Origin: Megascapheus bottae | Lineage: Eukaryota; Chordata; Mammalia; Rodentia; Geomyidae | Length of the DNA: 64,000 nt | Assembly: GCA_024803745.1 (NCBI GenBank) | Contig: JANJXV010000160.1 | Coordinates: forward strand, 936,001 to 1,000,000 | Direction of reading: 5' to 3' | Shown: piece after piece, positions 46,935-59,004 of the stretch | Layout of the letters: each line of letters begins with the position of its first letter | Position numbering within the stretch: the first letter of the stretch is position 1 | Translations under genes and position numbers: made by a program | The notes under the pieces: model-generated | What the model was told of the DNA's origin: nothing | Database searches by the model: none | What the model saw: the letters and a program-made list of their open reading frames with translations, nothing else

Positions 46935-48960
46935 CACCTTAAATTCAAAGGATGTTCTAGGGAAAAGGAACTGTAAACAGCAACAGGCTCAAATCCCCTG
47001 ATTATACAGATTGTGAAACAGACCACATCAGGATCATGCTATAGAAACATGCATGCGCAGGGACCATTTCCTCTTATCCTCCAGAAATGACTAAAACTAG
47101 AGGCCATTGGGAAAAAAAAACCTTCAACTTCCAGGGCTCAAAGGGCTGATTGTTCCATGGCCACAAAGTTCCCTTTTACCCAGTTTATACAAGATGTGGT
47201 AGGTGGTAAACTAGAAGTTAAAAAATATAAGCAACATTTCTTTTCTGGACTGTCCTATGTCCTTGTGAGAATTGCTTGTTCATGCAATTCTCAGAGAACA
47301 CCCCTTGGGCACAGCACAAGGGCTCCACCTTCAACCTCAGAATGAAGAGGAACTTTTCAAAAATGCTATCTGAATCTTTAAAAAGCAGATCAGAAATGCA
47401 GTCTCTTCTTACAAAACGTGAACCATGTAACATTTCACTTTGCAAGCTTTCATCCCAAGAATTTTATTCTCCACTGGTGAAATCACACAGGTAAAATTTT
47501 AAAATAGGGTTTTAAAAAAACTATTGCATTTCCTTTTAAGTTCTTCATCATTCATGCTGCTGTGTCATTTTCTTTATAGTTGCAACAGAAGCTGATGAGC
47601 TCTTGCATTCTAATTCTCCTAGAGCTTCACTCCAGTGGACTTAGGGTTTTGCAACAAAGAAAAAGGTTAATCTTTGCTCAGTAGATCTATTCATAAATTA
47701 TTCTTTATATTCCAATAAATACTTGGCAGTTTGGGGAAGAGAAACTTCAATCATGACAAAAGAAAATAAAATTCAGTGCTATTCAGAGCCATTACTTAGA
47801 CTTTGAAGATTAGTTTTTACCAATCACATTGGTGAGTGATATAGTTTATATTAAAAACCACATAAAATATTCTCTTAATTCACAGAGTAAAACTCCCAAA
47901 TATAGGTTAACTCCTAAAGAAGGTGATATCGTGACATCACAGAATGGAAGGCCATCTTTCTTCTATCATCTACTTATAGATGTTGGTATGTGCACCCTGT
48001 TTTTTCTTTCTGGCTCTACCACATTCTCAGATGTCTAAGTCTTGATAAAAAGTAGTCACAGATACTCAAAGGAAAGGGACTATCTAGCTAAGGAAAGCTA
48101 GAAAAAATTATATCCAGAGCTCTTACCTTTCCTTTATTCTGATTACAAACCTGAACTCAGAAATGTAAGTTTAGTGAGTCCCAAAAATGTTGGAAAGGGT
48201 TGATTACCCCCATCGGAGCAAGGATTAAAAGCAAGTCCTATTTTCGTTGTATTTTTTTATTCAGCACCCAAACTTTTCAATGTGTCTTGCTCATTTATAA
48301 TCTCCTATATTTGAAATTTAAAGAGCAGTTGTTAAAAGCTTAGTTCCATGGTAGGTGTTCTTAAAATGTATTCTATCCTCTATAATGATGTGGTGGCTTA
48401 GTTATTCTATTATGGCGTGTTTATCATTGAGAAAACAGAGTGTAAAGAAATTAAATAAGCCCAGAGTTGAGTCAGTGGACCAGAAAACCTGAACTCTCAA
48501 TCCCTCTGCTGTATACCACAACCCTCCCTATAATCCATATGCAAATGAGTACCCAATTCAATTCAACAAATGTTTCAGAGCAATTTATATTTAGCAAGAC
48601 ATTGTACTTTATGAGAATGAAGCATAGAAATATTAGAGGACTTGCCTGAAATCTCAGAACACTTTCGCAAATGTCCATACTAGAACTCAAGTACTAAACA
48701 TTGGGCCTGAAGAGCAAGCAACAAGACAAGTTGAAAGAGAACAAGCTCTGGAAATGAGACACATTGGTCCTCAGAATCCAGGCCCATCACATCCAATGTA
48801 TGACATAGGTCTAAAGTGAACCTTACTTATTTTACATCCCCACCAATTAACTAAATTAAATATTAGGTACTGCTCTGCAATTTTATAGAACTTTTTACTT
48901 TGTTTAACACATTCTAGTCTTCTTCGCTGCAAATGAAGTAGATACTCCTCTTAAAAACAA
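46935..48960. other. 2 kb unique DNA, nothing recognised
   Basis: AT-rich. Possible MIR traces near 48570-48720 and 48855-48955, too weak to call. Confidence 0.4.
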
Positions 48961-48965
48961 TGTGA

Positions 48966-49078
48966 ACACAGTAGTGGTTCTTGCCTGTAAAACAAGGTTT
49001 TGAAAGGTGAGACGGGAGGATCATGAATTCAAGGGTCACCCTGGAATACATTTTGAAATCCTCTCTAAAAACCACAAA
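48966..49078 (+). repeat. B1-like SINE monomer, diverged
   Basis: 'cacagtagtggttcttgcct', 'gaaaggtgagacgggaggat', 'catgaattcaagggtcaccc' and 'tggaatac', then an A-rich end. Confidence 0.6.
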
Positions 49079-49079
49079 G

Positions 49080-49795
49080 GAAAGAAAAAGAAAATATGGT
49101 TTCAGAAATATAAAAGCCACATATAGTTTTTCAGATAAAATAAAGGACTCTCAACTAAATTGGAATTTCAGAACCAAATTTTCAGTTCAAGGATGTCTTG
49201 AATATTGCATGTTTATCTAAAATTAAAATTTTACTGGGCAGTTCATATATGTTTGCTAAATATGGCAACCTAAAAATGGCTGTGCTTGAAATAACTAAGA
49301 ATTTCTTGGAATATCATTCAAAACAGAACAAAAATTTCTTCCTCCTAGAAATTAAAATATCTTAAGATGTCAATAACAAAAAAAACCCATAAGGAAAAGA
49401 AAGGAAGGACTTTGAAACTAATTTCCCTTGGGATACATAGCCACTGTAATTAGCAGAAGCATTTGGAAATGACCCATATATTGCTTAGAAATTTTGATCA
49501 ATAATACTTCTAATCTTTTGCCCATTCTCCTCAAGATTTAATTTTTGGAATCCTATTTATTCAAAAGATGTTAGACATTGTCATTTTATTGGTTTATTTT
49601 CACCTGTGAACTTTGACCCATAATGGAGACTTTTGTTTTGTATGGTCTGCTCTCCTCCCTTGGCCTACAAAGGAGACCCTTTGGACTGGACATGGAGATC
49701 AGAACAGATGCTCCAGTGCACAATATCCAGACTCGGAGCACAGATTTATTTCCTCCAAGTCAGTTTTGCTCAGTGAAGTTTCCCCAGACTCTCAA
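49080..49795. other. Unique DNA, nothing recognised
   Basis: AT-rich to 49600, then a more balanced block at 49610-49795 with two overlapping 60-codon frames lacking any known domain. Confidence 0.4.
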
Positions 49796-49799
49796 CCAC

Positions 49800-50150
49800 T
49801 GCCAAGGTTAATGTAGGCCCTGACTCTGCCTGCTGATTCATATTAATTAAGACAATCAATGATCTTGTTTCATACAGTGTCTGTTTTTAATATAACCTAT
49901 TTGATGAGGCTGTATTAATTTAGGAGAAATATGCACTGGCATTCTGGCATGCACCTTTCCTAATTATCTCACAGCTCTCATTCCGCAGTGAAATTAGACT
50001 GTGGTTATCACGGTTAATGGAAGCCCATAGCTCTTAGCTAAGTGATCTCCTCCAGTGGAAAGTCATCGTTTCTTGCTCCTGGCTACATAAACATGATTGT
50101 GCTATCTAAGCAATCCCCTGTGGCTGTGGATGTGAATGTTTTAACAAAAT
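49800..50150. promoter_or_regulatory. Candidate distal regulatory block
   Basis: Non-repeat DNA with TATTAATTAA at 49841-49850, 'cctaattatc' near 49969 and a RUNX-type TGTGGTTA at 50000-50007. The motif mix is enhancer-like. This is inference from motifs only. Confidence 0.25.
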
Positions 50151-50154
50151 ATTC

Positions 50155-51890
50155 TGCTTTAGAGCTACAGGGTGGCACCTCATTTCTATAAGTAGGAGGA
50201 TAACAAGATTGGAATGGGAGGACTGTGAAAGGAAAAGTTACCCAATAACAGAAGTGAGACAAGGAGAAGCAGTTTTCAAGGGTGTGCAGGAAATAGGAAG
50301 CCTGACCTGGTAGTTATGTGTTCAGGTTCAAAAGAAATCCTTTATATGTTCCCTTATGCTTCTCTTGAGTTCTACATCACCTATCTCGCACTGCCCATTT
50401 TTCTTTTAAGAACTCAGTAGAATCTTGGTCCAAATGAGGACTTACTCTTCTGTGTGCCTGTCCACTCTTTTCAATCATTCACTTACTAAGTGCCTACATC
50501 CCTCACTAGAAAGAAACCAGTCACTTCCTGCATGAAACATGAATCCATGAGGCAGGCAGCTCCACAAGTTAATTTAAGTCAATCATTACAAATTGTAAAT
50601 ACACTAAGAATTTTTAATGGATCGATTTGATACAAAATGATCTGGCAAAACAATTTTTGAAAGAGGGACAACATCTGGGCTGAAACTGTTGTGATTTCAA
50701 ACATTCAGTTATCGGGAGAACCAAGAAAAGAAAATGAGCCCGTGAAGGAATAGTACTCATGAAATCCTGAAGCAGGACCCTTTCTTATTCTAGAAACCAA
50801 GCCAAAGCTAGAGTATGAGGAGTCATGCAGAGAATACAAGAGAGACTGATTATAAGCTTCCACCAAAGGGGCCTTTTGCCTTCCCATGTTCCTTCTACCA
50901 GTGGACCCTGAAAAGGGGTTGACAGCACATCATTCCCCTGGCCTACTGGGCAAATATGTAACTTAAAAGGAAGTAATGACACAGTGCTCATCTTGTATTA
51001 CTGACTATGCCAGTGAGGATGCCTGGATCAAATAGAAATGTTAGAAAGTTGAGCCAACTGTAGTTGCATTTATTTAAATGGACTATGAATTCCAGTTTTA
51101 TCTGTGAAAACAGGAAGCCAGTCCATTTCTGAAAGACTTGTTATTTACAGTAGGCAGTGTTTGGTAAGCTATTTTCACCAACAAGACACTGCTTATATAT
51201 TTCCACTTCTTTAAGGCTTACATTCAGAGTAGATTTATTTGTTTTCATTCTAAAGATAAAAGACTCAGGAACACATATAGCAATGAACTAAAATTGGGAG
51301 TATTAGTGTTTGAACCCAAGGCAATCAAGTCCAGAATACATATCCTTAATCATGATTACTAGCAGCCAAAATTCATCTTGGGAAGCTAATCAAACCATTA
51401 AGGTGCATCAGTATTTAATGCACTGAGATGGCAGCAAGATATTTGACATGTCAAAGAGTATACTTGCCCTGAATGTGCATTAGGTAGAAGATATGAATAC
51501 ATCTTTAATGAATTTCCCTATCTCTGCTTTCTTAGTTATAAGAAAAGATTATCTAGTCACACTTCAAATGGTTCCACTGTTGCTATAGAAACTGCTTTCC
51601 TTTAAGTTTTTGAGGTGACTGTCAGCTTGTAAAACACTCAGTGCTAGCAGCAACACAGCACTAATGGATGCCTTTAGGAAATTCTAATTTCCCCCAATGT
51701 TCTCCATCCTCTAACTTTTTTTCCCCAAATCAACTTACATACGGAACCTAATGAGAATCAGTGTACTTGCTAGGCAAACATAGTTGTAAATCAAACTGTG
51801 GGTCTCAGGCCAGGGCATAACCCTGGGAAGACCTCCCAAGATCCTTCTGTAAATGACTTATTTCCCCTGAAGTTTCTGGGTCTCTGACAA
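50155..51890. other. 1.7 kb unique DNA, nothing recognised
   Basis: No repeat or exon named. 51400-51660 is less AT-rich and could be conserved non-coding sequence, but without a distinct motif. Confidence 0.4.
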
Positions 51891-51894
51891 AGGC

Positions 51895-52036
51895 AATGAA
51901 GGAGAAAGAAATAGGAGAAAGAAGAGGAGAAGGAGGAAGGGAGGGAGGAAGAAGAAAAGGAAAAGGAGAGGCTTCAGCGTGGAGGAGAAGGAGGAGGAGG
52001 AGGAAGAGGAAATGAAGAAAAAGAAGAAGAAGAAAT
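51895..52036 (+). repeat. Purine-rich GGA/GAA tract
   Basis: About 140 bp of near-pure purine interrupted at 51972-51981. Similar in kind to the larger tract at 3.7 kb but without a clear higher-order unit. Confidence 0.92.
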
Positions 52037-52779
52037 TTACCCACCTTTATTCAGCAGTGTTAAGAGCCTATTCGCTACCTTCTCTTTCTTCTGTCTTCAA
52101 TCCTCCACTTCCAGCACACAGGGGGACTTTTTACCTCTCTCCTCACATTTCTATTCCAGATCCAGAACACTATTTCTTCCGCCCATTTTTGCTTTTCCTG
52201 CCACCTCATTTTTAATATAAGCATTGATGATTTTAATTCCTAGTGTATCCTACACATGCCCAATCTCTTACTTTTCTATTCTTATTATTGTTTCTGATTT
52301 TTATTTACCATACTTAAATGTATAGTTTGTCTTTGAAGTATTGTTATTGTAACCATGGTCTTCTCTCTTCTGAGTGGTAGTGAGGAAATGGAGATTTGTG
52401 TGTGGCATATAAACAACGGGCTTGATTTTGTAAGGGTAGTATTTTGTGTTCTCATATAAGATCTGAGATTAGAGAAGACATAGAAAGGGAAAGGGGAGTT
52501 AAGAAAGAGGTTGATACATAAAGTGGCAACTCCTTTTTTGTACACCTACTTAAAGATAGCTTTAAAAAAAACACAAAAATTAACTAGATCTAAAATACTT
52601 GGGCATAAGAAATTATACAGGTCTCTAGGCATTCACATATAGTGAAACCAAAGGAGGAGACAGGAGAAGAACAGAAAAGCACACTGCCTATGTGCATCTG
52701 ATCATCCAAAATACTATATATCCACATGAACTCCAGGAAATGAAAGTGAGGGGTTTTTTTTCTTTTTAGTTTCTCTTGT

Positions 52780-53075
52780 CTTTCCATTTTGTTCTGTCTG
52801 TTTATCTGTCTGTGGGAGTTTAAAGGGAGGCACAGAAATGGAGAGACAAAGGATAAACAAATGCAGCAGTGGGGCTCACTGGACACTATGCTGAAAATTG
52901 TTGAATACAAGTTGTGTACAACTTGTGAGTGGGGGAATGGGAGGGAAAGCCTGAGAGAGAGCAAGGGAAGAGGTGACATTACCCAAAAAAGAACTGTACT
53001 TTTTACCGAACTGTAGCCCGTCTGTACATCCCCTTCACTATAATTTTTAAAATTACAATTACTTTTAAAAGGGAG
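52780..53075 (+). mobile_element. Old rodent L1 3' UTR
   Basis: G-rich 'gtgagtgggggaatgggagg', then 'acccaaaaaagaactgtact', 'ttttaccgaactgtagcccg' and 'tctgtacatccccttcacta' follow an older rodent L1 3' end. Confidence 0.5.
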
Positions 53076-53509
53076 TTGACATGATATGAACATTCAGAAT
53101 GTCACAGCAGAACCCATTGCTTTGTACATTAATGTGTATCAATAAGAAAATGCCAAAAGGGTAAGCTCATGATAACTAAATGAAACTATTCTTTCTGGAG
53201 AAAGAAGCTAATAGGAGAAAAGTGAACTTAAACATTATATGCAGGAGGAAATAAAAAGGTATTTTCAAACTTATGGTAAGAAATAATACTTTGAAACTTT
53301 TTTTCACTGCTAACAGAATTCTGAAAGGCCATGGGGAAATTAAAACATCATCCACATTTTCCTGGGGGGGGAATCTTTTATCCAGACAGAATACTGCAAA
53401 TGCAAAAATTTTAATTGCATTGTCATCATATCTAACCGAGGAAGGTGTTCCTTTCTAAATTTTTTTGTCTAAAGCATCCTCTCAGAACATTTTTGAGGAG
53501 AAAAAACTG

Positions 53510-53695
53510 CATATTTGTTTATTTGAAATTGGATAGGAAAGGGGGGAAAACAAGATGAGAGTGGGGGTGGAGGAGGGAAATGGGGACCAAGACATGAGAA
53601 AGGGTATCAATGTATGTGAAGTAATGCACCTCCCATCTGGCAAATGTAATGTAACCCTTCTATTAATTACATTAAAAATTATATGCAAAAAAAGA
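53510..53695 (+). mobile_element. L1 3' UTR end, intermediate subfamily
   Basis: 'atatttgtttatttgaaatt', G-rich 'aggaaaggggggaaaacaag', 'gaagtaatgcacctcccatc' and 'tattaattacattaaaaatt'. Its 'tgtatgtgaagtaatgcacc' variant links it to the two minus copies at 57.2 and 59.0 kb. Confidence 0.9.
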
Positions 53696-53769
53696 TGTCT
53701 AGGAGAAATCCTTTGACAACCTGAGTTAATATAATGGAATGCTATTGGAAAGTGAATATATAGATGTAG

Positions 53770-53770
53770 T

Positions 53771-53812
<42 letters not shown>

Positions 53813-53813
53813 G
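53770..53813. repeat. (AT)n-(AC)n microsatellite
   Basis: About 22 bp of AT alternation followed by 14 bp of AC alternation. Confidence 0.93.
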
Positions 53814-53907
53814 CTGTGACATTGCCATTCATAAGCAAATGATAATTTAGCTTTGTCTTCAAGTGAGATTGAATATAAACTGACTTTCAAGTTCAAAAAG
53901 CCATCGT

Positions 53908-54290
53908 TAATCTTCATACATAAGGACATATAATGTGAAGCCAATTGAAAGGACCTCCAGGATAGTGAAACAAAAGCCATATAATGAATGATTGTTGTCC
54001 TTAATGTACTATGTTGTCTCTCATCTCCTTTGCTGTCCCTTGGTTATCTCACATTGGTATAGTATCTCACTTTGTTATCTGATATATTGAATTTATTTGT
54101 ATTTGGATATTTGAAATTTAATAGGGAAGGGGGGAAAACCAAGACGGGTGGGGGGTGTGGGGGGGGGAGGGAAATGGGTACCAAGACATGTGAAAGGGTA
54201 TCAATGTATGTGAATTAATGCACCTTCTATCTGGCAAATATCGTGTAACCCTTTTACTAATTACAATAAAAAAAAGGTAAAAAAAAAACA
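53908..54290 (+). mobile_element. L1 subfamily B 3' UTR, first of tandem pair
   Basis: Starts 'tacataaggacatataatgt', includes 'cacattggtatagtatctca' and 'gtatttggatatttgaaatt', G-rich block 54146-54171, and ends 'attacaataaaaaaaaggta'. Confidence 0.93.
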
Positions 54291-54313
54291 CAGACCTAGC
54301 TCCCTTCGTTACC

Positions 54314-54570
54314 TGTCCCTTGGTTATCTCACATTGGTATAGTATCTCACTTTGTTATCTGATATATTGAATTTATTTGTATTTGGATATTTGAAATTTG
54401 ATAGGGAAGGGGGGAAAACCAAGACGGGTGGGGGGTGTGGGGGGGAGGGAAATGGGTACCAAGACATGTGAAAGGGTATCAATGTATGTGAATTAATGCA
54501 ACTTCTATCTGGCAAATATCATGTAACCCTTTTACCAATTACAATAAAAAATAAAATAAAAAAAAACAAG
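54314..54570 (+). mobile_element. L1 subfamily B 3' UTR, second of tandem pair
   Basis: Begins 'tgtcccttggttatctcaca' and shares the private 'cacattggtat' and 'atttggatattt' variants of the preceding copy, 280 bp away. It ends in its own A-rich tail. A 24-bp unique spacer ('cacagacctagctcccttcg') separates the two. Confidence 0.93.
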
Positions 54571-54574
54571 GTGG

Positions 54575-57200
54575 TAAGTTTGCAGTAAGGAGGGAAAGAA
54601 GGAAGTTGAAGTGTACAGTAGAGACAAGAAAGGCTACCACAACCACTTAGGTAAGAGTTCTGACCAGCCATTTCAACTGTCTCCAACTTACTACTCTAGA
54701 AGGATCTTCTTCTCGCTAGGGTACGGTGATCAGCGTTTGGAGTTCTTTACTTTCCCCTTCTCTGACCTGTGGCCTTAGGAATTGAATCCATTTCAAGTAG
54801 TGCCTATGTACTGATGTGATCCCCAGTGTTCATCTTGAGTACTGCCTGTGCTCTTTTGATATGGACATGTGGGCCATCTAATGCACCACTGCTAATACAG
54901 GACCCTTGAACATGTGCCCCACGTCAGCCATCCCAGCCAGTCAGAATCAATGGCAGCACCACCTACTTACTTCTGTTTTCCCCAACAACATTCTAGTCAA
55001 AACAACTCTTCCCTGTCACTCCCAAAGGTCTTCCACAGGCCCGTTTGTTCCCTAGCATTCATTCCCCACACTGCCAGACACAGGCATTTCCTTTTCTTTT
55101 GAAGAACAGCAACTTGCCACATCACAATTCTGAGGAAACATTTACTATGGTTTACCTCTGCTCCTAGAACCAACTCTTACTGTAGTCAAAAGTCCCTGCA
55201 TCATCTGTTCCCTCCCAATGACCACTTTTCCTCCTCCTCCTCCTCTATTCAAAATATACCAGTGCCTTGAGCATGGGAAGTCCCATTGGAACGGAGCCCA
55301 TGAAGTCATTCTCTTTTCACTCTTAGGGAAAGGATTTTAAATAAAATTCAAAGTTTCTCTTGGATGCTATATCATAATCTCTGGTTTGGTTCTTTGTACA
55401 CTGTCCCTCTTTCTGTCCTTGGAGTCAGTCCTTCAAAAACCCTTGTCATTGCAAATTCCTCTCCTTATCTGGAAATTATGTTCCCATCTCCACACAGGAT
55501 CCACTGCTTTTCCCTATACAGGACTGACAGTGATCCACAATTAAATATTCCAGGATGCGTTCTGATTTGATTACTCATTCTAGTAAAAGGCCACATGGGG
55601 CTTCAACAAAACACTGCAGAGTGGGAGAAGGGTTTGGCAATTCAAATCAAGATGATCCTGAAAACTTTGCATATATTTGTTTCCTCCATTAGTCTGCTCT
55701 CTGAACATACAATATTTACTGCCTCCATTGGTCTGCTCTCTATACATATATTTACTGCCCCTGTAGTATATCAGGCATCATATACATTTTGAAGGGTGAC
55801 TATCAGCAAATGTAGGTGAAAAGTACACCTTACTCCTGCAACCACTCATGATACTCATATGTCCAAATACACTTCAAATGAAAACCAGTATCTGCTCTAA
55901 TGCAAATTGATCTGCAAACCTTCCTTGGTTCATAGTACACATAACATATTACATTTTAATGTAGATCTGTTTCATTATCTCTGTACATGCTCTTTTCCAC
56001 ATTAAATTAGGTCTTATCCTTCTGTATCACAAGAGTAGACTATAGCACAGTATCAGCAACACAAATATTTGCCTCACATTACCAACTCAAAAGACACAAA
56101 ATGACTGGGAAAAAAAACCTTCAAAATATCTCTGTTTTTTCCATTTACCTTCATCCAAATTCCCCTCCATCCCCCCATTTCCTCATGACCGCTTTCAATT
56201 GTTAAAAGGAGCACATCATGGAGAGAGGAGGATGGATTTTTCTTCTACTCTATAAATACATACTTCGTAGACATATGTATACAAATATACATATTGCATA
56301 AGCAAATTTAATGTATCTTAAAATATAATTTATAAGAGGACAACACTTTTCCAAATGCAACTCAGCAATATGAATTTTTAAAATAGGGTTGTTTCACAGT
56401 CATTGGGTGACTGAAAGGTGACTTTCACCCGCAACTACATTAGTTAGTCAGCAATTCAATTTTGTCAGATCTGTAAGAGGGGGTAATAGCTGCAAATTGT
56501 CCTGACAGATGCTACCAGCTGCTTCTGTAAAGCAACAGTTATACAACTTGCTCTCTCTCAGTTTGAAGCAGAAAGAAAAAAATTTTCTTTAACAGTTATT
56601 TTCCATTTTCAAGTTTGGAATTAAAAGTCTGAAACTGCCTCTGTGCACAGTACACAAAAGCCAGTTCACAAAAGCTACTCTGATACATAATTTTAACTGC
56701 TGACTCATTTTTTCACAATTTGACCACATTTTAATGTTTCCATGAAATTTTACACTACATCTGAAATAATACCGCATTTTTTTCAAGAACTGTTCAGATC
56801 CTTCACTTCATGAAGCCTAAAAACCATGGTGAGTGGTGTGTTCAGTGTATAATGCAGGGAGTACTTGCCACAGGTCCAAGCAGGAGAAACTGAAGTTCCA
56901 GGAAATCAGAATGTGACTACTACAAAATAAGTGTCTTGATTCCTGTTCCTTCATTCAACAACAGTAACATTCCACTCCACATGAGAAAACCATTCATATC
57001 AGGAAATCATTCTACCTTTAATTCATGCTATTTATTCAAACTCAACAACACCACCTGTGATTTTCATGGTCTCCAGAGTGTCATGCATATGCTCTGTTCT
57101 TATAACTCAGTCTTACTCCCAAGGCATGGCGCACTGACTATCTTCTCCTGGGAGGACTTCCTCGAAATTCTTCAGCAGCCCATTCTCCAGCTCAGAATCA
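54575..57200. other. 2.6 kb unique DNA, possible L2 at 55180-55570
   Basis: A pyrimidine-rich block at 54990-55570 resembles diverged L2. A 39-bp imperfect tandem repeat lies at 55683-55760 ('cctccattagtctgctctct' and 'cctccattggtctgctctct'). No gene recognised. Confidence 0.35.
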
Positions 57201-57204
57201 TTTT

Positions 57205-57980
57205 TAATATATTTTTATTGTACTTAATAGAAGGGTTACATTATATTCACCAGATAGAAGATGCTTTACTTCATAAACATTGATACCCTTTCTCATGTCT
57301 TGGTCCCCATTTCCCTCCCCCGACCCTCATCTTGTTTTCCCCCCTTCCCTATCCAATTTCAAATAACCAAATAAACATATATACAATATATCAGATAACA
57401 AGGTAAAATACTGTAACAATTCGAGGTAACCAAGGGACAGCAAAAGAGATGAGAGATAACATAGTACATTAAGGACAACAATCACTCATTATATGGCTGT
57501 TGTTTCTATATCCTGGAGGACCTTTCATTTAGCATCATACTATATGGCCTTATGTATCTAGGTTTTGTTCTATTGGAAATCTCTGCTAGGAGAGCCTAAG
57601 GTTTCTACTGATTATGACAAATGAGGGAAACCATTGAGCCTATGTTCCTTTGAGTCTGGCTTACTTCACTTAAAATGATTTTATTCTAAGTCTTTCCATC
57701 TCCTTACAAATGGGGCGATGTCGTTCTTTCTGACAGCAGCATAGAATTCCATTGTGTATAAATACCACATCTTGTTGATCCACTCATTAACTGCGGGGCA
57801 TCTGGGTTGGTTCCATATCTTTGCTATGGTAAATAGTGCTGCAATGAACGTCATTGTGATAGTGGATGTGGTATGTCCTTGTTTCTGGACAACAGGGTAA
57901 ATGCCAACTAGTGGAATTGCTGGGTCATAGGGGAGCTCTAGGTTAAGTCTTTTGAGGAACCACCTGTCAGGAAGGCTCTT
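57205..57980 (-). mobile_element. L1, minus, ORF2 C-terminus and 3' UTR (subfamily C)
   Basis: 'tttttattgtacttaataga', 'attatattcaccagatagaa', 'gatgctttacttcataaaca', then the reversed ORF2 end to about 57980 ('aattgctgggtcatagggga'). Subfamily C differs from A and B in the last 50 bases. Confidence 0.92.
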
Positions 57981-57984
57981 TTCC

Positions 57985-58475
57985 TTTGTTTTGCAGAAAC
58001 TGTTCTGTATTCAAACAGAACCCTACCTGTATTAATCACTTCTGGAAAGGATTGTACTGCACCACCTAGCAAAAACCCTGAGAAACTTCAGCTTCCTGAA
58101 CAACTAGCTGCAAAAAACTATGAAACGTAAGTAATACATTCCTTCAGCATTTGAAATGCTCATCAACTCCAGCCTTCACTCACTCTATTCATGAACAATA
58201 TTCTTATGCCATCTGGTCCCTTACCTCTCGGAAAGTTAATAACCTTTGCTTCCTCTCTTACCACTTGGACACTTGGTGATTTCTTTCCCATATCTTACAT
58301 GCTAGCTTAAGCTCCCAGACTTAACAACAAAGAGGTTTTATTATAACAGTTCTAAACACGCATATATTTTGACCATATTTATTCTTTTTTTAATCTCTGC
58401 TCCTCTTGTTCATTTCTGGTTGCGTATCAAGCTCATGATTAAAAATGAAATTAATGTCCCCTAAGATATATTCCT
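57985..58475. other. Unique DNA, nothing recognised
   Basis: No repeat or exon named. Confidence 0.45.
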
Positions 58476-58478
58476 CTT

Positions 58479-58985
58479 TGTTATGGCTGGTATCTAAAAT
58501 GTTGCCCCAAAGCTATATGCTAAAGATTCGATTGCCTGCTGATATGCTTTTTACAAAGTGGTGGGATCATGAAAACTTTGTTCTCACCAAAGGATCAACC
58601 TACTCATGTGTCCATAATTTGATGAGCTATTGGGAAGGGATAAAAACTTTCCAATTTGAGCTGGGACTTAAGGTTGTTAAATGCATCCCTGAAATGTGTC
58701 CTTGTAAATGATGTTTGTTCTGCTCTCTTCTCTCTCCTATTTCTCTTCTATCTCTGCTCTCCAGTCTTCAATTCTCTTTCTCCTTCTTCCACTTCTCTCC
58801 TTTTTCTCTTCTCTCTCTCTCTCCTGCCTACTTAACGTGAATAAATGGCTTCCTCCTCCACATATTCCTGCTACCATGATGTTCTGCTTCTCCCCAAAGC
58901 AGACTGAAACTATATCCCAAAACAAATGTTGCCACCGTTAAGCTGATTTTCTTAGGTATTTTGCCATGGAGCTAGAAGGCTAGCA
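58479..58985 (+). mobile_element. Near-complete MaLR LTR, solo
   Basis: Starts 'tgttatggctggtatctaaa' and ends '...gctagca', fitting TG...CA termini. Internal landmarks: 'tgggatcatgaaaactttgt', 'gatgagctattgggaaggga', 'gtaaatgatgtttgttctgc', 'tgaataaatggcttcctcct' and 'ttaggtattttgccatggag'. A CT-rich expansion (58718-58826) lengthens it to about 507 bp. No clear 5-bp duplication at the flanks. Confidence 0.8.
58718..58826 (+). repeat. CT-rich tract inside LTR
   Basis: Pyrimidine-rich 'ctctcttctctctcctattt' type sequence, an expansion of the CT-rich part seen in MaLR LTRs. Confidence 0.85.
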
Positions 58986-59004
58986 CATTCATTTACTAGC
59001 TATT

